From: Acinetobacter sp. 10FS3-1 | Lineage (GTDB): Bacteria > Pseudomonadota > Gammaproteobacteria > Pseudomonadales > Moraxellaceae | DNA length: 64,000 bases | Assembly: GCF_013343215.1 (NCBI RefSeq) | Contig: NZ_CP039143.1 | Coordinates: forward strand, 2,046,001 to 2,110,000 | Direction of reading: 5' to 3' | Shown here: positions 17,594 to 26,900 of the stretch, in pieces | How the letters are laid out: each line of letters starts with the position of its first letter | Numbering within the stretch: the stretch's first letter is position 1 | The notes under the pieces: generated by a model | What the model was told of the DNA's origin: nothing | Database searches by the model: none | Seen by the model: the letters and a program-made list of their open reading frames with translations, nothing else | Made by a program: the position numbers and the translations under genes

Positions 17594-18262
17594 ATGCGCC
17601 CTCGTGCCATTGTATTGTTATCTGGCGGATTAGACTCAACAACCTGTCTGGCTTGGGCGCAGGCACGGTATGAATGTATTGCGCTAAGCTTTATGTACGG
17701 TCAGCGCTCTACCACCGAGCTGGACGCAGCACGTGCCTTGGTAAAACGTGCAGGTATAGAACACCGTGTAATTAATATTGATTTAGGTAACCTGGGTGGC
17801 TCAGCCCTGACTGATCCTAGCCTTGAGATCCCGGATCAGGAACAGGAAGGTATTCCTATTACCTATGTACCTGCACGCAACACCATCTTCCTCTCTTATG
17901 CCCTGGCAGCGGCAGAAGTCTTACACGCTGAGGCCATCGTAATCGGAATTAATGCAGTGGATTATTCGGGCTATCCAGACTGCCGCCAAGAGTTTATTGA
18001 AGCTTTTGCCAACATGGCTCGCCTTGCCACCAAAGTCGGTATTGAAGGTCAGGCGCTCAAATTTGAAACACCTTTGTTACATTTATCCAAAGCAAATATT
18101 ATTCGCTTAGGTCTGGAACATGGCGTAGACTACAGTCAAACGGTATCTTGCTACCAGGCAGATGACCTAGGACGTGCCTGTGGAAAATGCGACAGTTGTC
18201 GTTTACGCAAACAAGGTTTTGCAGACGCAGGTGTTGAAGACCCGACACGTTATATACCGTAA
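17594..18262 (+). CDS. queC: 7-cyano-7-deazaguanine (preQ0) synthase QueC
   Basis: A 222-residue protein. The PP-loop SGGLDS (about residues 9-14) binds ATP. The C-terminal zinc site is CGKCDSC with an upstream conserved cysteine (VSCYQ). It converts 7-carboxy-7-deazaguanine plus ammonia to preQ0 with ATP. The length and the [15 protein letters not shown] core are typical. It is the second gene of the queE-queC unit, and the small exported protein gene begins 16 bases after its stop codon, so readthrough is likely. Confidence 0.96.
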   Translation: MRPRAIVLLSGGLDSTTCLAWAQARYECIALSFMYGQRSTTELDAARALVKRAGIEHRVINIDLGNLGGSALTDPSLEIPDQEQEGIPITYVPARNTIFLSYALAAAEVLHAEAIVIGINAVDYSGYPDCRQEFIEAFANMARLATKVGIEGQALKFETPLLHLSKANIIRLGLEHGVDYSQTVSCYQADDLGRACGKCDSCRLRKQGFADAGVEDPTRYIP

Positions 18263-18278
18263 AGACAAGGTAGAATAT

Positions 18279-18689
18279 ATGAAAATGTTAAAATCAAGTA
18301 TCGTTCTTTCAGCGATCGTTTCAGCTGCGGCAATGTTTACAACGGCAACCCATGCAGCTGAAGACAAATTACAACAAGCTTATAAAAGCACCAATGTTAA
18401 AGCTGCATTGATCAATGTTTGTAAAGATGAAACTGCTAAAGGCAAAAAACTGACTGCTGCTGAAGTGAGCAAGTATTGTAGCTGTGCTGTAGAAGCAGAC
18501 GGCAAGCTGACCAATGCTCAAAAATGGGAAATCCAAAGTACGATTAACCAGAAAAAAAGCCCGGGTACTTTAGCGTTTGTACAAAAACAGAATAAAGATC
18601 TGCAAGCATGTTTCGGTCCGCAGCTGACTGGTAAATTGAAAAATTTAACTGAAGAAGCGATGAAATCTGCTCAGGCAGCAAAGAAATAA
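18279..18689 (+). CDS. Small exported hypothetical protein
   Basis: A 136-residue protein from the ATG at 18279, which has an AAGG site eight bases upstream. The longer frame starting inside queC is not plausible. A Sec signal peptide ends at THA (about residue 27). The mature protein is Lys-rich, helical and has four cysteines (NVC, YCSC, QAC), which could form two disulfides in the periplasm. No domain was recognised. It is apparently cotranscribed with queC and followed by the peroxiredoxin gene, but there is no obvious functional link. Confidence 0.75.
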   Translation: MKMLKSSIVLSAIVSAAAMFTTATHAAEDKLQQAYKSTNVKAALINVCKDETAKGKKLTAAEVSKYCSCAVEADGKLTNAQKWEIQSTINQKKSPGTLAFVQKQNKDLQACFGPQLTGKLKNLTEEAMKSAQAAKK

Positions 18690-18767
18690 TCCGTCCAGAT
18701 TATTTGCTAGAATAAGCCACAATATGTGGCTTATTTTTTTGAAAAATCTATAGAAATTGGAGTAGTC

Positions 18768-19226
18768 ATGTCTGAGATCAGTTTACTTGACCAGAATTTT
18801 CCTGCAACGACAGGTGAAATCAATTTAGCTCAACTGGATACACCATGGCTGGTGATTTATTTTTATCCTAAAGATTCTACCCCCGGCTGTACCACTCAAG
18901 CGGTCAGTTTTTCATGCCTAAAAGATCAGTTTGATGCTTTAAATACCACAATTATTGGTATTTCACGTGATTCGGTTAAAGCCCATCAAAACTTTACTGA
19001 AAAGCAAAATCTGACGATTAATCTGATTAGCGATAAAGAAGAAGTGTTATGTAATCACTTTGATGTGATCAAAGAAAAAAATATGTATGGCAAAAAAGTT
19101 ATGGGCATTGAACGCTCAACTTTTATTTTCCATAACGGCATATTGCTTAAAGAATACCGCAAAGTGAAAGCTGCAGGTCATGCTGAGCAGGTGCTAGAGG
19201 ATTTAAAAGCCCTTCAAGCGGCTTAA
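18768..19226 (+). CDS. bcp: Bcp-type thiol peroxidase (peroxiredoxin)
   Basis: A 152-residue protein from the ATG at 18768, with GGAG seven bases upstream. It has a peroxiredoxin fold with YFYPKDSTPGCT carrying the peroxidatic Cys41, and GISRDSVKAHQNF and ERSTFIF typical of Bcp/PrxQ. It reduces hydrogen and organic peroxides using thioredoxin. In E. coli Bcp the resolving Cys follows five residues later; here the next cysteine is Cys50, nine later, so resolution may differ from the classical atypical 2-Cys scheme. A terminator follows. Confidence 0.9.
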   Translation: MSEISLLDQNFPATTGEINLAQLDTPWLVIYFYPKDSTPGCTTQAVSFSCLKDQFDALNTTIIGISRDSVKAHQNFTEKQNLTINLISDKEEVLCNHFDVIKEKNMYGKKVMGIERSTFIFHNGILLKEYRKVKAAGHAEQVLEDLKALQAA

Positions 19227-19247
19227 CTTGCTCTCCTCCCCTAAAAA

Positions 19248-19276
19248 GGCATGAAGTTTCTCTTCATGTCTTTTTC
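19248..19276 (+). terminator. Terminator after bcp
   Basis: GGCATGAAG, loop TTTCT, CTTCATGTC (one G-U) is followed by TTTTTCTT. It lies 21 bases past the bcp stop codon. Confidence 0.85.
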
Positions 19277-19299
19277 TTAGATTCATGCTCCCAATAGAC

Positions 19300-19902
19300 T
19301 TAATTTAATAAAGAAATCGCAATTGACCACATCACGCAGCCGATCAGTATATCCAGTATCTTCCAGGCTTGAGGGCGATGAAAAACCGGCTGCAAATAAC
19401 GTGCCGCATAGCCCAGGCTAAAAAAGAATACGAAGGAGGCAGTGATTCCTCCCAGAGCAAAATAAAGTTGTGCATTTGCATATTGGGTGGAGATAGACCC
19501 CATTAATACTACGGTATCTAGGTAGACATGCGGATTCAGCCAGGTCAGCATTAAACAGATGCATAGGACTTTATATAAGACGGGCTCTGCATCTTGGTCT
19601 GGTATTAAGCGCTGCTCACTTTTCCAGGCCTGATAAAAATGTTGTGCACCATAGATCAGCAAGAACGTCGCACCCAAATACTTGGCAATGTCCAGCCAAT
19701 GCTGGATATAACAGAATCAGCTGTGAGAAACCTAAAACTCCAGCTAAAATCAGGACGGCATCTGATAATGCACAGCAGAGACAAATGGCAAAGATATGCT
19801 GCTGTCTCAATCCTTGTTTCAACACAAAAGCGTTCTGCGCACCAATGGCAATAATCAGGCTAAAACTAATAGCTAGCCCTTGTATAAAGATGCGTATCGC
19901 AT
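19300..19902 (-). pseudogene. Broken ArgO/LysE-type amino-acid exporter gene
   Basis: Two minus-strand frames together encode one LysE-superfamily exporter. The upstream part reads QGLAISFSLIIAIGAQNAFV, then ALSDAVLILAGVLGFSQLIL. The downstream part reads IQHWLDIAKYLGATFLLIYG, then LTWLNPHVYLDT, the conserved WLNPH motif of ArgO. They join only after a one-base frame change near 19701-19715. There is also no start codon in frame upstream of IFIQGLA; the frame runs into the remains of the oppositely oriented regulator gene. So the gene has lost its first few codons, its ribosome site and its promoter, and also carries a frameshift. ArgO exports arginine and basic amino acids and is normally activated by ArgP, whose remnant is directly adjacent. 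Confidence 0.85.
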
Positions 19903-20217
19903 GGTGGCGACCCCTGCTTTTGTACAGTCGTGGTTTAAACGAGGGATAAGGCGAGAGGCGCTATGTAAGCCCCCTGCCGTCATTTATAATGATCAAGATC
20001 ATCTGCATAGCCACACATTGTGGGTTATGGTTTAGTGCCTGAATATCAAATCGCTGACTGTCTTGAAAATAGCGCACTGGTCGAGACATTGCCAGAATGC
20101 CAATGCGATGTGCCATGGTATTGGCATCACTGGCAGCAGCAATCTCCTGCTCTTAGGGTATTAACCGGAGTGATCTTGCATCAGGCCAGCTCCTTATTAA
20201 ACCAGAGCCGTTTTTAG
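19891..20217 (+). pseudogene. Remnant of an ArgP-like LysR regulator gene
   Basis: The plus strand encodes pieces of the effector-binding half of a LysR regulator. One frame reads YRMVATPAFVQSWFKRGI, then PPAVIYNDQDHLHS, and hits a stop (20032). A second frame from about 20017 reads GYGLVPEYQIADCLENSALVE, then VPWYWHHWQQQS, which is the ArgP C-terminus (WYWHHW is diagnostic). Roughly 30-40 residues are missing between the two pieces. The whole N-terminal DNA-binding half (about 190 residues) is gone. It faces the argO remnant head-to-head with no intergenic space, so one deletion appears to have removed both 5' ends. Confidence 0.8.
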
Positions 20218-20225
20218 AGCCGAGC

Positions 20226-20792
20226 CTATTTAAGCTGCCATTGTCCAGAAACTACAATATTGACTTTTTCTCCAATCCCGCCAAATGCTTTTTTCATTCC
20301 AAAGTCACTGCGTGTTATCACTGTCGTCGCGTCAACATCCAAACGTTGGGGCTGGCTGATACTGGGTTTTAAGATAGTATCCAAAACCACCCGTCGGGTC
20401 ACGCCCCGCAAGGATAAATCACCTGTAATACTGTAGTGATGAGGACCTAAAACGATAAATTCACGGCTCGTGAAAGTCGCAGTCTGATATTTTTCAACAT
20501 CAAAGAAATCTTCTCCCAGAATCAGATTACTCAACGAGGGCTTATTTAAACTCAAACTTTTGATGTCGAGAACAAACTGGGCGGAGGCATGGAGTGGAGC
20601 TGCAGGATCAAAACTCATGCTAGACTGAATCTGCTCAAATTTACCTTTTACAATCGACAACCCCATCGACTTGATCTCAAAACCGACTTGAGTTTCTGGC
20701 GTGAGTTCCCATTGCTGAGGAGTGGCATGAGTAGCAAAATTTAAGCTCAGCATTCCTGCAACTAAGACGCTTTTCGCGATCCTGACATTCAT
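20226..20792 (-). CDS. YceI family periplasmic protein
   Basis: A 188-residue protein with a signal peptide ending at THA (about residue 23). The YceI lipocalin-like barrel is evident: WELTPETQVGFEIKSMGLS, the FDPAAPLHASAQFVLDI strand pair, EDFFDVEKYQTATFTS (family signature), and ITGDLSLRGVTRRVVLDT. YceI proteins bind long isoprenoid lipids in the periplasm; the physiological role is unsettled. It is a single gene ending 8 bases after the argP remnant on the opposite strand. Confidence 0.9.
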   Translation of the reverse strand: MNVRIAKSVLVAGMLSLNFATHATPQQWELTPETQVGFEIKSMGLSIVKGKFEQIQSSMSFDPAAPLHASAQFVLDIKSLSLNKPSLSNLILGEDFFDVEKYQTATFTSREFIVLGPHHYSITGDLSLRGVTRRVVLDTILKPSISQPQRLDVDATTVITRSDFGMKKAFGGIGEKVNIVVSGQWQLK

Positions 20793-20839
20793 CTGCTTCT
20801 CTCCTAGGCCGCTGCAATTGCTTGCCTTGAGCTATTAGC

Positions 20840-21409
20840 TTACTCAAGATTGGTTTTGTCTTGAGTCAGGTATTTGTGCCGCAATTGTTGGTAAATAGGT
20901 GTTTTTTGAAATTGATGTAAAAACTCACTGGTTCCTAAAGGAAAAGCCGATTCAACAATTTTCCCAGCATAATAAGCTTCACGTAGCGGCGTTGCTGAAA
21001 TTGCGCCTTTCAGGCTTTCAAGCTCGACCATCTCCCATTCAGGAAACAGCTTAAGATAATAGGAAGATTCATCCTTAAAATGGCCAATTAAACCCACTTT
21101 TGCATCTGGTTCAACGACACCTGTGACGAGTGATTTGACCAGTTTCTGCCATTTTTGGTCATTATAAACATCAATCACATGAACAAATTTGATCCGTTGC
21201 TGATCTTCAGCGGAAAAATTAGATAAAACCATCTGTTCACGCTCAGCAGCACTAAATGGATTTTTAATATTCCGTTCATTCTGTGCCGAACCTAAGGCCA
21301 GAATCACTTGCCGGCTTTGTTTTAATGCAATTTTAATGGTTTGCATATGGGCCAGATGAAAGGGCTGAAAGCGGCCAATAAAAACCAGATAATCAAATGT
21401 ATAGTTCAT
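20840..21409 (-). CDS. nadM: NMN adenylyltransferase NadM (monofunctional)
   Basis: A 189-residue protein. The nucleotidyltransferase motif GRFQPFHLAH (12-21) and the C-terminal ISATPLRE identify the NadM family. The protein stops after the transferase domain; the Nudix domain found in bifunctional relatives (such as cyanobacterial Slr0787) is absent. It makes NAD from NMN and ATP. Acinetobacter is known to use an NMN-centred NAD route with NadM. No other NAD genes are adjacent. The start ATG lies about 100 bases from the divergent enoyl-CoA hydratase start. Confidence 0.88.
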   Translation of the reverse strand: MNYTFDYLVFIGRFQPFHLAHMQTIKIALKQSRQVILALGSAQNERNIKNPFSAAEREQMVLSNFSAEDQQRIKFVHVIDVYNDQKWQKLVKSLVTGVVEPDAKVGLIGHFKDESSYYLKLFPEWEMVELESLKGAISATPLREAYYAGKIVESAFPLGTSEFLHQFQKTPIYQQLRHKYLTQDKTNLE

Positions 21410-21512
21410 AACAGATCAATTTTTTATGACTCGAGAGTTGTGTCGTTTAAATAAATATGCGACATAATAAACGCCATAAAATTAAATTAAGTTTTAAAGC
21501 AAGGATAGTACG

Positions 21513-22313
21513 ATGACACTGAGCTGTATTCAACAACCTCATCCGCATTTAAACGCAATTTTAGATCAGGGCGTACTCACGCTGGCTATCAACCGCCCTG
21601 AAGCCAAAAATGCCTTGTATGGTGAATTGTACTTATGGATTGCCCAGGCCCTCGATGAAGCCGATCAGGACAGCAGTGTCCGGGTGGTAATTTTACGCGG
21701 TCAGGATGCAGATTTTAGTGCAGGCAATGACATGCAGGACTTTATGAAGTATGCAGCAATGAAGGGTCAGGCCCCTGCAGCGGAAGGCCCTCCTTTTATT
21801 TTATTAAAATCGGCAGCTAAATTTTCTAAGCCTTTGATTGCAGCCGTACGTGGTGTAGCTATTGGTATTGGGGTAACGATCCTGTTGCATTGTGACCTAG
21901 TTTATAGTGATCATACTGCCCTGTTCCAGATTCCTTTTGTCAGTCTGGGACTTTCTCCTGAAGGAGCTTCAAGTAAATTGTTAATTGAACAGGCGGGTTA
22001 TCACAAGGCGGCTGAGTTATTACTTACTGCACAAAAATTTAACAGTGAAACAGCACATTCAGCCAATTTAGTGAACAGTATTGAAGAAGAGGTTTATAAT
22101 AAAGCAGCGCAGCAAGCTGCTCAACTGGCAGCTCTTCCGCTGGCTTCTCTGGTCCAGTCCAAAGCCTTGATGAAACATAATTTAAATGAAATTATTGAAT
22201 GGATTGATCATGAAGCTGACATCTTTATGCAGCGTGTTGGCTCACCTGAAATGATGGAAGCAGTTGCGGCCTTTATGCAAAAGCGTAAGCCGGATTTTTC
22301 TCAATTCAACTAA
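21513..22313 (+). CDS. Enoyl-CoA hydratase/isomerase family protein
   Basis: A 266-residue crotonase-fold protein. LTLAINRPEAKNAL is the first strand-loop, SAGNDMQDF forms one half of the oxyanion hole, and AVRGVAIGIGVTILLHCDLVYS is the family signature with the second half. The residue at the first catalytic-glutamate position appears to be in LVYSDHTALFQIPF and the second in LGLSPEGASS, so hydratase or delta-isomerase activity are both possible. It probably acts in beta-oxidation or a related CoA pathway. It is a single gene with its own terminator-like hairpin. Confidence 0.87.
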   Translation: MTLSCIQQPHPHLNAILDQGVLTLAINRPEAKNALYGELYLWIAQALDEADQDSSVRVVILRGQDADFSAGNDMQDFMKYAAMKGQAPAAEGPPFILLKSAAKFSKPLIAAVRGVAIGIGVTILLHCDLVYSDHTALFQIPFVSLGLSPEGASSKLLIEQAGYHKAAELLLTAQKFNSETAHSANLVNSIEEEVYNKAAQQAAQLAALPLASLVQSKALMKHNLNEIIEWIDHEADIFMQRVGSPEMMEAVAAFMQKRKPDFSQFN

Positions 22314-22328
22314 TTTAAGTTTGTCTAT

Positions 22329-22366
22329 AAAACCACTTGGTTCGATAAGCTGGGTGGTTTTCTTAT
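22329..22366 (+). terminator. Terminator after enoyl-CoA hydratase gene
   Basis: AAAACCAC and GTGGTTTT are separated by a 17-base loop and followed by CTTATATTT. The stem is sound but the loop is long and the tail weak. Confidence 0.6.
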
Positions 22367-22415
22367 ATTTCACCCCCATTTCTTTCCACATCACTGTAAA
22401 AAGAATATAAATACC

Positions 22416-23162
22416 ATGACTGAAAAAAAGCGCTACCACGAACCTGCTCCCCAAGATATTGATGTAGACAACTTCCGTAAGGTAATTGAAAGCCGCCGTT
22501 CGGTACGTAAATTTACCAGCAAAGCGATTCCTGCCGAAGTGCTCGATGATTGTCTGGATCTCGCCTTACTGGCCCCCAACTCATCGAACTTGCAGCCCTG
22601 GACCTTCTATGTGGTACAAAATCCTGCCAAAAAGAAACGCCTGGTGAAAGCCTGCATGAGCCAGCTGGCTGCCAAGACAGCATCTGAACTGATTGTCTGT
22701 GTTGCCCGCACTGACCGTATAGATGAAATAGCCAAACGTAATATTAATGAGTTTCCATTTCCAGAAGCTCCACCTGCAGTCAAGAAATACTACAAATACA
22801 TTCCCTATAACTACAAAACCGGTTATCTGAATGCCTTTGGCAATTTTAAGAAAGTGGCGTTCAAAGTCGCCCGTACACTGGACAAGCAAATGCCGGTATC
22901 AGCATTTAATCCTGCGGATGCCAAACTGTGGGCCAGCAAAACTACAGCACTGGCCTGTGAAAATCTGGTTCTGGCCTTACGTGCTTATGGCTTTGACAGC
23001 TGCATGATGGAAGGATTTGATGAGCCGCTGGTACGTGAAATTCTGGCATTAAATGATGGACAGTATCCTGTCATGGTCATTGCAGCAGGTGAGCGTGCAA
23101 AAGATGGCGTATTCTTCCCGCAGTACCGTTTTGATCGTGAGCTGTTTATTCAGAAGGTTTAA
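22416..23162 (+). CDS. Nitroreductase family flavoprotein
   Basis: A 248-residue protein. FRKVIESRRSVRKFTSKAIP is the FMN-binding start of the nitroreductase fold, LALLAPNSSNLQPWTFYVV is the second FMN contact, and AYGFDSCMMEGFDE plus MVIAAGERAKDG lie near the C-terminus. These are NAD(P)H-dependent, FMN-containing dimers reducing nitro, quinone or enone groups. A long insertion (about residues 100-150, Lys/Tyr-rich) distinguishes this subgroup. Substrate unknown. Monocistronic by spacing. Confidence 0.87.
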   Translation: MTEKKRYHEPAPQDIDVDNFRKVIESRRSVRKFTSKAIPAEVLDDCLDLALLAPNSSNLQPWTFYVVQNPAKKKRLVKACMSQLAAKTASELIVCVARTDRIDEIAKRNINEFPFPEAPPAVKKYYKYIPYNYKTGYLNAFGNFKKVAFKVARTLDKQMPVSAFNPADAKLWASKTTALACENLVLALRAYGFDSCMMEGFDEPLVREILALNDGQYPVMVIAAGERAKDGVFFPQYRFDRELFIQKV

Positions 23163-23219
23163 GGTTCTTCCAGATGGACTCTTTTTCAATAAGGTCTTAA
23201 TTTTGAGATTAACCTTCGC

Positions 23220-23256
23220 TTCGACCTACTGTTGTTTTGGGAAAAAGTAGGTCGAA
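23220..23256. repeat. Perfect inverted repeat downstream of nitroreductase gene
   Basis: TTCGACCTACT and AGTAGGTCGAA form a perfect 11-bp stem around a 15-base loop. There is no T run after it, so it is not a typical intrinsic terminator. It lies in the 230-base gap before the convergent Nif3-like gene and could be a mobile palindromic unit or a processing/stability hairpin. Confidence 0.6.
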
Positions 23257-23393
23257 ACATCGAAGTATTGTCATCCACAAAATCGGCTCAAACCTTCTCA
23301 CTGTCGATACATCACAGATTTTTTTTATCTTCAGTCCTGCCTCAAACCAGTGCGGATGGCGTTTCCGTGTACCAAATATTGGTTTAAAAGTTA

Positions 23394-23711
23394 TTAGAGT
23401 GGAATCTCCACCATTTGAATAAACTCAAAAGCCGGCTCTTCATAAGGATGCATGGCCTTTAACGCCCGTGCCACCTCACTGGCCTTATGTTCAGGCACAA
23501 TGGTTTCTACCCGCCATTCTGAAACTTGTTCAAGCTCACCGACCTCACCAATAAATGGATCAGCGCCTTTCAGCGGCTTAAACTGGCCAGTGCCTAAAAT
23601 CTGCCAGGCACAATGTTCATAATCGCCTATCCCTCCAGCACCGGCTGTAAAAATGGCAAGTTTAGTCGATTCAAGATGAGATTCAGGAACGTAGTAAATG
23701 AGTTTAAGCAT
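23394..23711 (-). CDS. Nif3-like (YqfO C-terminal type) small protein
   Basis: A 105-residue protein from the ATG at 23709-23711; an in-frame codon at 23765 adds 18 residues with no family match. MLKLIYYVPESHLESTKLAIF, then AGGIGDYEHCAW, then RVETIVPEHKASEVARALKAMHPYEEPAFE match the ferredoxin-like PII-fold insert of Nif3/YqfO proteins, which occurs alone in many proteobacteria. Its function is unknown. The HPYEEPA motif is diagnostic of the family. It is divergent from a small hydrophobic ORF. Confidence 0.85.
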   Translation of the reverse strand: MLKLIYYVPESHLESTKLAIFTAGAGGIGDYEHCAWQILGTGQFKPLKGADPFIGEVGELEQVSEWRVETIVPEHKASEVARALKAMHPYEEPAFEFIQMVEIPL

Positions 23712-23763
23712 ATCAATTGGTATATATTCTAGGAGTATTAATCCATCATATGGATCAACCACC

Positions 23764-23916
23764 ATGATGTCTAATCAAAGATTACTCGCGAACCTGCTGG
23801 AGGAACAGCTAAAAAACTTAACAGATAAACCATCTGCAAAGCAGCAATTACCTTTCTGGAAGATACTATTAAATTTCTCTCTTTTCATAAAGTTAATCAC
23901 TGGTTTAATTCCTTAA
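23764..23916 (+). CDS. Possible small membrane protein (50 residues)
   Basis: The frame opens with ATG-ATG at 23764 and encodes MMSNQRLLANLLEEQLKN, then ends in a hydrophobic helix (PFWKILLNFSLFIKLITGL). AGGAG lies at 23730-23734, too far upstream to be an ideal ribosome site. The basic-amphipathic start plus a single C-terminal helix would suit a small tail-anchored membrane protein. No homologue is recognised, and this could be chance in AT-rich DNA. It reads into the purL terminator hairpin. Confidence 0.35.
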   Translation: MMSNQRLLANLLEEQLKNLTDKPSAKQQLPFWKILLNFSLFIKLITGLIP

Positions 23917-23950
23917 AAGAGCAAAAAATAAAAGAAAAATATCACCCAAT

Positions 23951-23977
23951 AAAAAAGCCACCCGAAGGCGGCTTTTC
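23951..23977. terminator. Terminator downstream of purL
   Basis: AAAAGCC-A-CC, loop CGAA, GG-C-GGCTTTT has one A-C mismatch. The A run reads as a T run on the minus strand, so it mainly ends purL transcription. It is 22 bases past the purL stop codon. Confidence 0.8.
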
Positions 23978-23998
23978 ATTCAGATGAATTTATAAAAA

Positions 23999-26900
23999 TT
24001 AACCAATAAACTTACGTGCATTACGGAACATACGTAACCAGGCACCATCTTGATCCCAGTCTTCCGGTTTCCAAGAATGCTGAACCGCACGGAAGTTACG
24101 CTCTGGGTGTGGCATCAGAATTGTTGCACGACCATCTTGAGAAGTTACACCAGAGATCCCTTCAGGCGAACCGTTCGGGTTTAATGGATATTGCTCTGTT
24201 GCCTGACCTTGGCTGTCAACATAGCGCATAATCACTTGATTACCTGCATTCAGTGCAGCCAGATTTTCAGCAGATGCAACCACACGACCTTCACCATGCG
24301 CCACAGCGATTGGAAGAATAGAACCTTCCATACCTTCTAGCAATACAGAATGAGATTTCTCGACACGAACGTTGACGCTACGTGCTTCAAAAACCTCTGA
24401 TTTGTTGCGATGGAAACGCGGCCATGCATCTGCCCCCGGAATAAGGGGTGCCAATTGAGACAACATCTGACAACCATTACAGATACCTAAAGAGAAGGTT
24501 TCCTGACGGTTGAAGAATTTCTCGAACTGGTCACGTAGCTGCGGGTTAAACAATACAGATTTGGCCCAGCCGCCGCCTGCACCGAGTACGTCACCATAAG
24601 AGAAGCCACCACAGGTCACCAGACCTTCAAAGTCATCCAGACTGATACGGCCAGCCAGCAGGTCACTCATATGTACGTCAACCGTATTGAAGCCCACTTT
24701 ATCGAATGCAGCTGCCATTTCAACATGACCATTCACACCCTGCTCACGCAGAATTGCCATATTTGGACGACGTGAATTGATATATGGGGCTTCAACTGGC
24801 TCATTCAAATCGAATGTCGGTTGAGCGATCAAGCCCTGGTGGGACTGGTCTGTGATCAGGGAAAATTCTTGATCCGCAGTTTCGACGTTGTCACGTAAAC
24901 GCTGGATTTGATGAGAAACCTCAGTCCAGGCCACTTGTAAATCGGCACGCTCAAGTACCAGACCATTTACAGACAACTGGTCCGTATTGTTGACTGTACC
25001 CACAACAGAGATAGCATCTTTCAAGCTTGAAGCCGCAACTTCTGCTTGCAATACTTCCCAATCTGCTTTGGCGATTTGCAGAACTGCCCCGATTTCTTCA
25101 GCGAACAGTGCAGGCACAGATTGTTCTTCGAGTGCAACACCCAGACGTGACGTAAACATCATTTCTGCAACAGTGGCCAATAAGCCGCCATCACCGATGT
25201 CATGATAGGCCTTGATCAGGTCGCGATCGCTCCACTCCTGAACCAGTGCAAAGAAAGCTTTCAAGTCATCAAAGCTATCAACGTCAGGGGTTACTGAACC
25301 AATCGCTTTATAAACCTGAGCCAGAATCGAACCGCCTAGACGGAATTGGCCTTTAGAAAGATCGATACGTAGCAGTACAGAATCAATGTTTTTCAATTCA
25401 GGGGTCAATGTCTTGCGCACATCAGTCACTGGCGCAAATGCCGTGATTACCCCTGACATTGGCGAAGTCACAGATTTATCTGTACCTTCGTCATTCCAGG
25501 TCGTACGCATCGACAATGAGTCTTTACCCACAGGAATCGCGATTCCCAGTGCTGGACACATTTCCATACCGATGGCTTTTACGCCTTCGAATAAAGCTTG
25601 GTCTTCACCTGGTTGACCGGCAGCCGCCATCCAGTTTGCAGACAATTTGATGTCACTGATCTGTTTAATCTTCGCTGACATGATGTTTGTAATAGACTCA
25701 GCAACCGATAAACGTGCAGATGCTGCCGGATTTAACAATGCTACCGGTGGACGCTCGCCCATCGCCATCGCTTCACCGTTATAACCGACTAGACTGGTGG
25801 TGGTCACTGCAGCATCCGCGACAGGAATCTGCCAACGACCCACCATCTGGTCACGTGCAACCATACCGGTAATCGAGCGGTCACCAATAGTGATCAGGAA
25901 TGATTTAGATGCAACTGTCGGGTTCTTGATCACGCGGTAAATCGCATCTTTCAGGTCAGTGACTTTAGACGCATCAAAGTCATCACCTTTACGCTCCACT
26001 GTTTCATATGAACGGCTCATACGCGGGGTACCGCCAAGCATCACCTGCATTGGCATGTCCACCGGCTTGTTGCCAAATAATGGATCTTCAACAGTTAAAT
26101 GACGCGCTTCAGTCGCTTCGCCCAGTACCGCAAACGGACAACGTTCACGCGCACAGATTGACTCAAACAGTGGCAGAGATTCTGGACGGATCGCAAGCAC
26201 ATAACGCTCTTGTGCTTCGTTTGACCAGATTTCCATTGGCGACATGCCTGGCTCTAAAGATGGAATCTTACGTAGATCCAGTACCGCACCCAGTTCGTGG
26301 TCATTGACCAGTTCAGGCATTGCATTTGAAATACCGCCTGCACCGACGTCATGTACCGAAACGATCGGGTTTTCATCTTCCATGCGCCAGCAAGTATCAA
26401 TGACTTCCTGACAACGGCGTTCCATTTCCGGGTTTTCACGCTGTACCGATGCGAAGTCCAGATTTTCACCCATGGTACCGCTGTCTACAGAAGACGCTGC
26501 GCCGCCGCCCAGACCGATCAGCATGGCAGGCCCCCCCAGCACGATGAGCAAGTCACCCGGCTGGATTGGATCTTTTTCTACATGGTCAGGACGGATGTTA
26601 CCGTAACCACCTGCAATCATGATCGGCTTATGGAAGCCTTTCACTTCGCCATTGACGTTCTGTTCAAAAGTACGGAAATAACCATTTAAAGCCGGACGAC
26701 CAAATTCGTTGTTAAACGCTGCACCACCCAACGGCCCTTCAATCATGATTTGCAGTGGCGATGCCATACGTGATGGTTTGCCGTAGTTTTCTTCCCAAGG
26801 CTGTTCAAAACCAGGAATATTCAGGTTAGATACTGTGAAACCGGTCAAGCCAGCTTTCGGCTTACCACCACGACCTGTCGCACCTTCATCCCGGATTTCA

